A stretch of DNA of 64,000 bases from Corynebacterium lizhenjunii (lineage in GTDB: Bacteria > Actinomycetota > Actinomycetes > Mycobacteriales > Mycobacteriaceae), in NCBI RefSeq assembly GCF_011038655.2, contig NZ_CP064954.1, forward strand, positions 620,001-684,000, written 5' to 3'. Positions 62,925-64,000 of the stretch are shown in pieces. Each line of letters begins with the position of its first letter. Position 1 is the first letter of the stretch. The translations under genes were made by a program, and so were the position numbers. Below the pieces are notes generated by a model, which was not told the DNA's origin, searched no databases, and saw only the letters and a list, made by a program, of their open reading frames with translations.

Positions 62925-63341
62925 TTAGCCGCGGGCGGCATCGTAAAGCTCAGCAATGAAGTCCCGGAGGGTTCGGCTTCCCAAAGCTTGCTCTAAGTCT
63001 TGTTCTATGCGGGTGAAGGTGGGGGCGAGGACCTGGCCGATGTGCTTTCCCACCGGACACTCGGGGTTTGGGTCGGTGTGTGCAGCAAAGAGCTGCTTGT
63101 CGGGGTAAACGGCTGAGTAGATGTCTGCCAAGGTGATGGCGGTGGTGGGTTTGAGCAGGATAAACCCTGCTTTTCCTTGTTGGCTGTCGATGAGTCTGGC
63201 TTGCTTGAGTAAGCCAGCCAGTTTGCGGGTGTGGCTGGCATTTGTCCCAATGCTGCTAGCTAGTGCCTGTGAACTGGCGACGCGGTCGGTCTCTGCGATA
63301 AAGACCAGCATGTGGATGGCTTGGGCGAACTTGGTGTCCAT
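62925..63341 (-). CDS. Rrf2-family transcription regulator
   Basis: A 138-residue Rrf2 regulator: winged helix at the N-terminus (FAQAIHMLVFIAETDRVASSQALASSIGTNASHTRKLAGLLKQA, in pieces) and a dimer helix at the end. Only one cysteine is seen, in NPECPVGKHIG, so it does not carry the three-Cys iron-sulfur site of IscR/NsrR. It resembles single-Cys members such as YwnA/HypR that sense electrophiles or hypochlorite. It is the first gene of the operon with the reductase and hydrolase, and a palindrome 11 bp upstream is its likely operator. Confidence 0.85.
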   Translation of the reverse strand: MDTKFAQAIHMLVFIAETDRVASSQALASSIGTNASHTRKLAGLLKQARLIDSQQGKAGFILLKPTTAITLADIYSAVYPDKQLFAAHTDPNPECPVGKHIGQVLAPTFTRIEQDLEQALGSRTLRDFIAELYDAARG

Positions 63342-63351
63342 GCAACTCCCT

Positions 63352-63376
63352 ACTTGTATCTACTCAAGGTACAAGT
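63352..63376. promoter_or_regulatory. Inverted repeat, probable Rrf2 operator
   Basis: ACTTGTA (63352-63358) and TACAAGT (63370-63376) are perfect 7-bp arms around 11 bases, directly upstream of the Rrf2 gene start. A second arm-like CTCAAGG lies inside. Confidence 0.65.
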
Positions 63377-63431
63377 GTAGCCGAAGGGCGCTCGAGAGAA
63401 AACTCAAGAGTAAAAAAGGAGTATGCCCGGT

Positions 63432-64000
63432 CTACCCCAGGAGGGTTATGGCATGCGTGATGAGGATTTTGGCAATCATGGCAGCGGGGTAGACCATGGC
63501 ATAGCCCAGGCTCACGCGCGGATCGGAATTGGTGCGGGTGTTGGCGAAGGCCAACACGGCCGGTTGGGTCTGGGCGCCGGCGAGCACCCCGGCGGTTTTG
63601 GTGGCACCCATGCGCAGCGCACGCCGCATGGTCACGGCAACCCCAACGGCCACGATGGTGGTCACAATTGCGCCCAGCAGCAGAATCTTCACCCAGGCCC
63701 CGCCGGTAAACGCCCCGGCGATCTGGCCACCGGCATTGGTCCCGGCCTGGGCGAGGAAAAGCAGCAGGCCGAACTCCGCCAGCACAGTATTAGCGGAATG
63801 CGGCAGGGCCGTTATCAACGAGCCCACGCGGCCCAGCCGGCCCATGACCAGTGCTACCAGCAGCACGCCTGCGGCGGCACCCAAAGTAAAGGAGCTGCCG
63901 CCGGGTAGGGGAACTGGCACATGGCCCAGGAAGTAGCCCAGAGCCAGGCCCAGGCCCAGACCGATGGGATTGATATCCGTTAGCCCCTTGGCGGAGTCCC
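63432..64000 (-). CDS. AspT/YidE-type transporter, C-terminal part (partial)
   Basis: The window ends inside this gene; 189 codons are visible. The sequence shows hydrophobic helices (GAAAGVLLVALVMGRLG; VLAEFGLLLFLAQAGTNAGG; ILLLGAIVTTIVAVGVAVTM) and the family pattern GVLAGAQTQPAVLAFAN, with DPRVSLGYAMVYPAAMIAKIL at the end. It fits the C-terminal domain of the aspartate:alanine exchanger family (AspT/YidE/YbjL). Any TrkA-C domains would lie in the missing N-terminal half. Substrate is not known. Confidence 0.75.
   Translation of the reverse strand, partial: DSAKGLTDINPIGLGLGLALGYFLGHVPVPLPGGSSFTLGAAAGVLLVALVMGRLGRVGSLITALPHSANTVLAEFGLLLFLAQAGTNAGGQIAGAFTGGAWVKILLLGAIVTTIVAVGVAVTMRRALRMGATKTAGVLAGAQTQPAVLAFANTRTNSDPRVSLGYAMVYPAAMIAKILITHAITLLG

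Overview
The window looks like a stretch of core chromosome from a GC-rich Corynebacterium. Evidence is the content and order of actinobacterial genes: whiB2-DUF3499-manB, tobH-manA, mtrA-mtrB-lpqB, comF-hpf-secA, sigH-rshA, whiB1 (whcE), adnA-adnB, a K+ channel, nudC-like, uvrD2, a YlbL/Lon-like protease and UPF0182. I do not assign a species.

Layout. 0-4 kb: the end of a GDP-mannose/nucleotidyltransferase gene, whiB2, a one-gene insertion (DUF2335 protein) between perfect 32-bp direct repeats, a metallopeptidase-family gene, DUF3499 and manB. 4-10 kb: a sulfite-reduction cluster (fpr, sir, cysX, sirohydrochlorin chelatase, TSUP transporter, SUMT) placed between manB and the tobH-manA pair, with no cysH/D/N. 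10-22 kb: tobH-like, manA, an HNH endonuclease, a block of decayed repeats, a Pro/Thr-rich membrane protein, tmk, mtrAB-lpqB, comF, hpf. 22-32 kb: secA, small conserved actinobacterial genes, a secreted protein, rsgA, aroA, an SRAP protein, ybaK, sigH-rshA. 32-35 kb: an accessory operon of four paralogous lipoproteins and one small exported protein, lying between rshA and whiB1. 35-41 kb: tRNA-Ala, the tiny ribosomal protein bL37, whiB1, a beta-propeller protein, a DEAD helicase, DUF3107, DUF3152 and TIGR02569 genes. 41-60 kb: AdnA-AdnB, K+ channel, Nudix, UvrD2, ThiF-like protein, DUF2342, Lon/PDZ protease, lipoprotein, PPA1309-type protein, UPF0182. 60-64 kb: initiator tRNA, a stress-type operon (Rrf2 regulator, MDR reductase, hydrolase) and the end of an AspT/YidE-type transporter.

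Three patterns run across the window and are not explained by individual genes. (1) A 10-bp word, TGCCGATGCC, occurs 23 times by my eye count, on both strands. It sits just after stop codons, in spacers and in poorly conserved Ala/Asp-rich protein tails and linkers, often in longer forms (AGCT- or GTC- in front, CCC behind). (2) Intergenic regions repeatedly hold perfect or near-perfect tandem duplications of a 12-17 bp unit. (3) About ten genes have a TAnnnT -10 box 6-8 bp before the start codon and no Shine-Dalgarno sequence, which suggests leaderless transcripts. The best candidates for something undescribed are the 32-bp-bounded DUF2335 cassette, the dispersed TGCCGATGCC word and the lipoprotein array.
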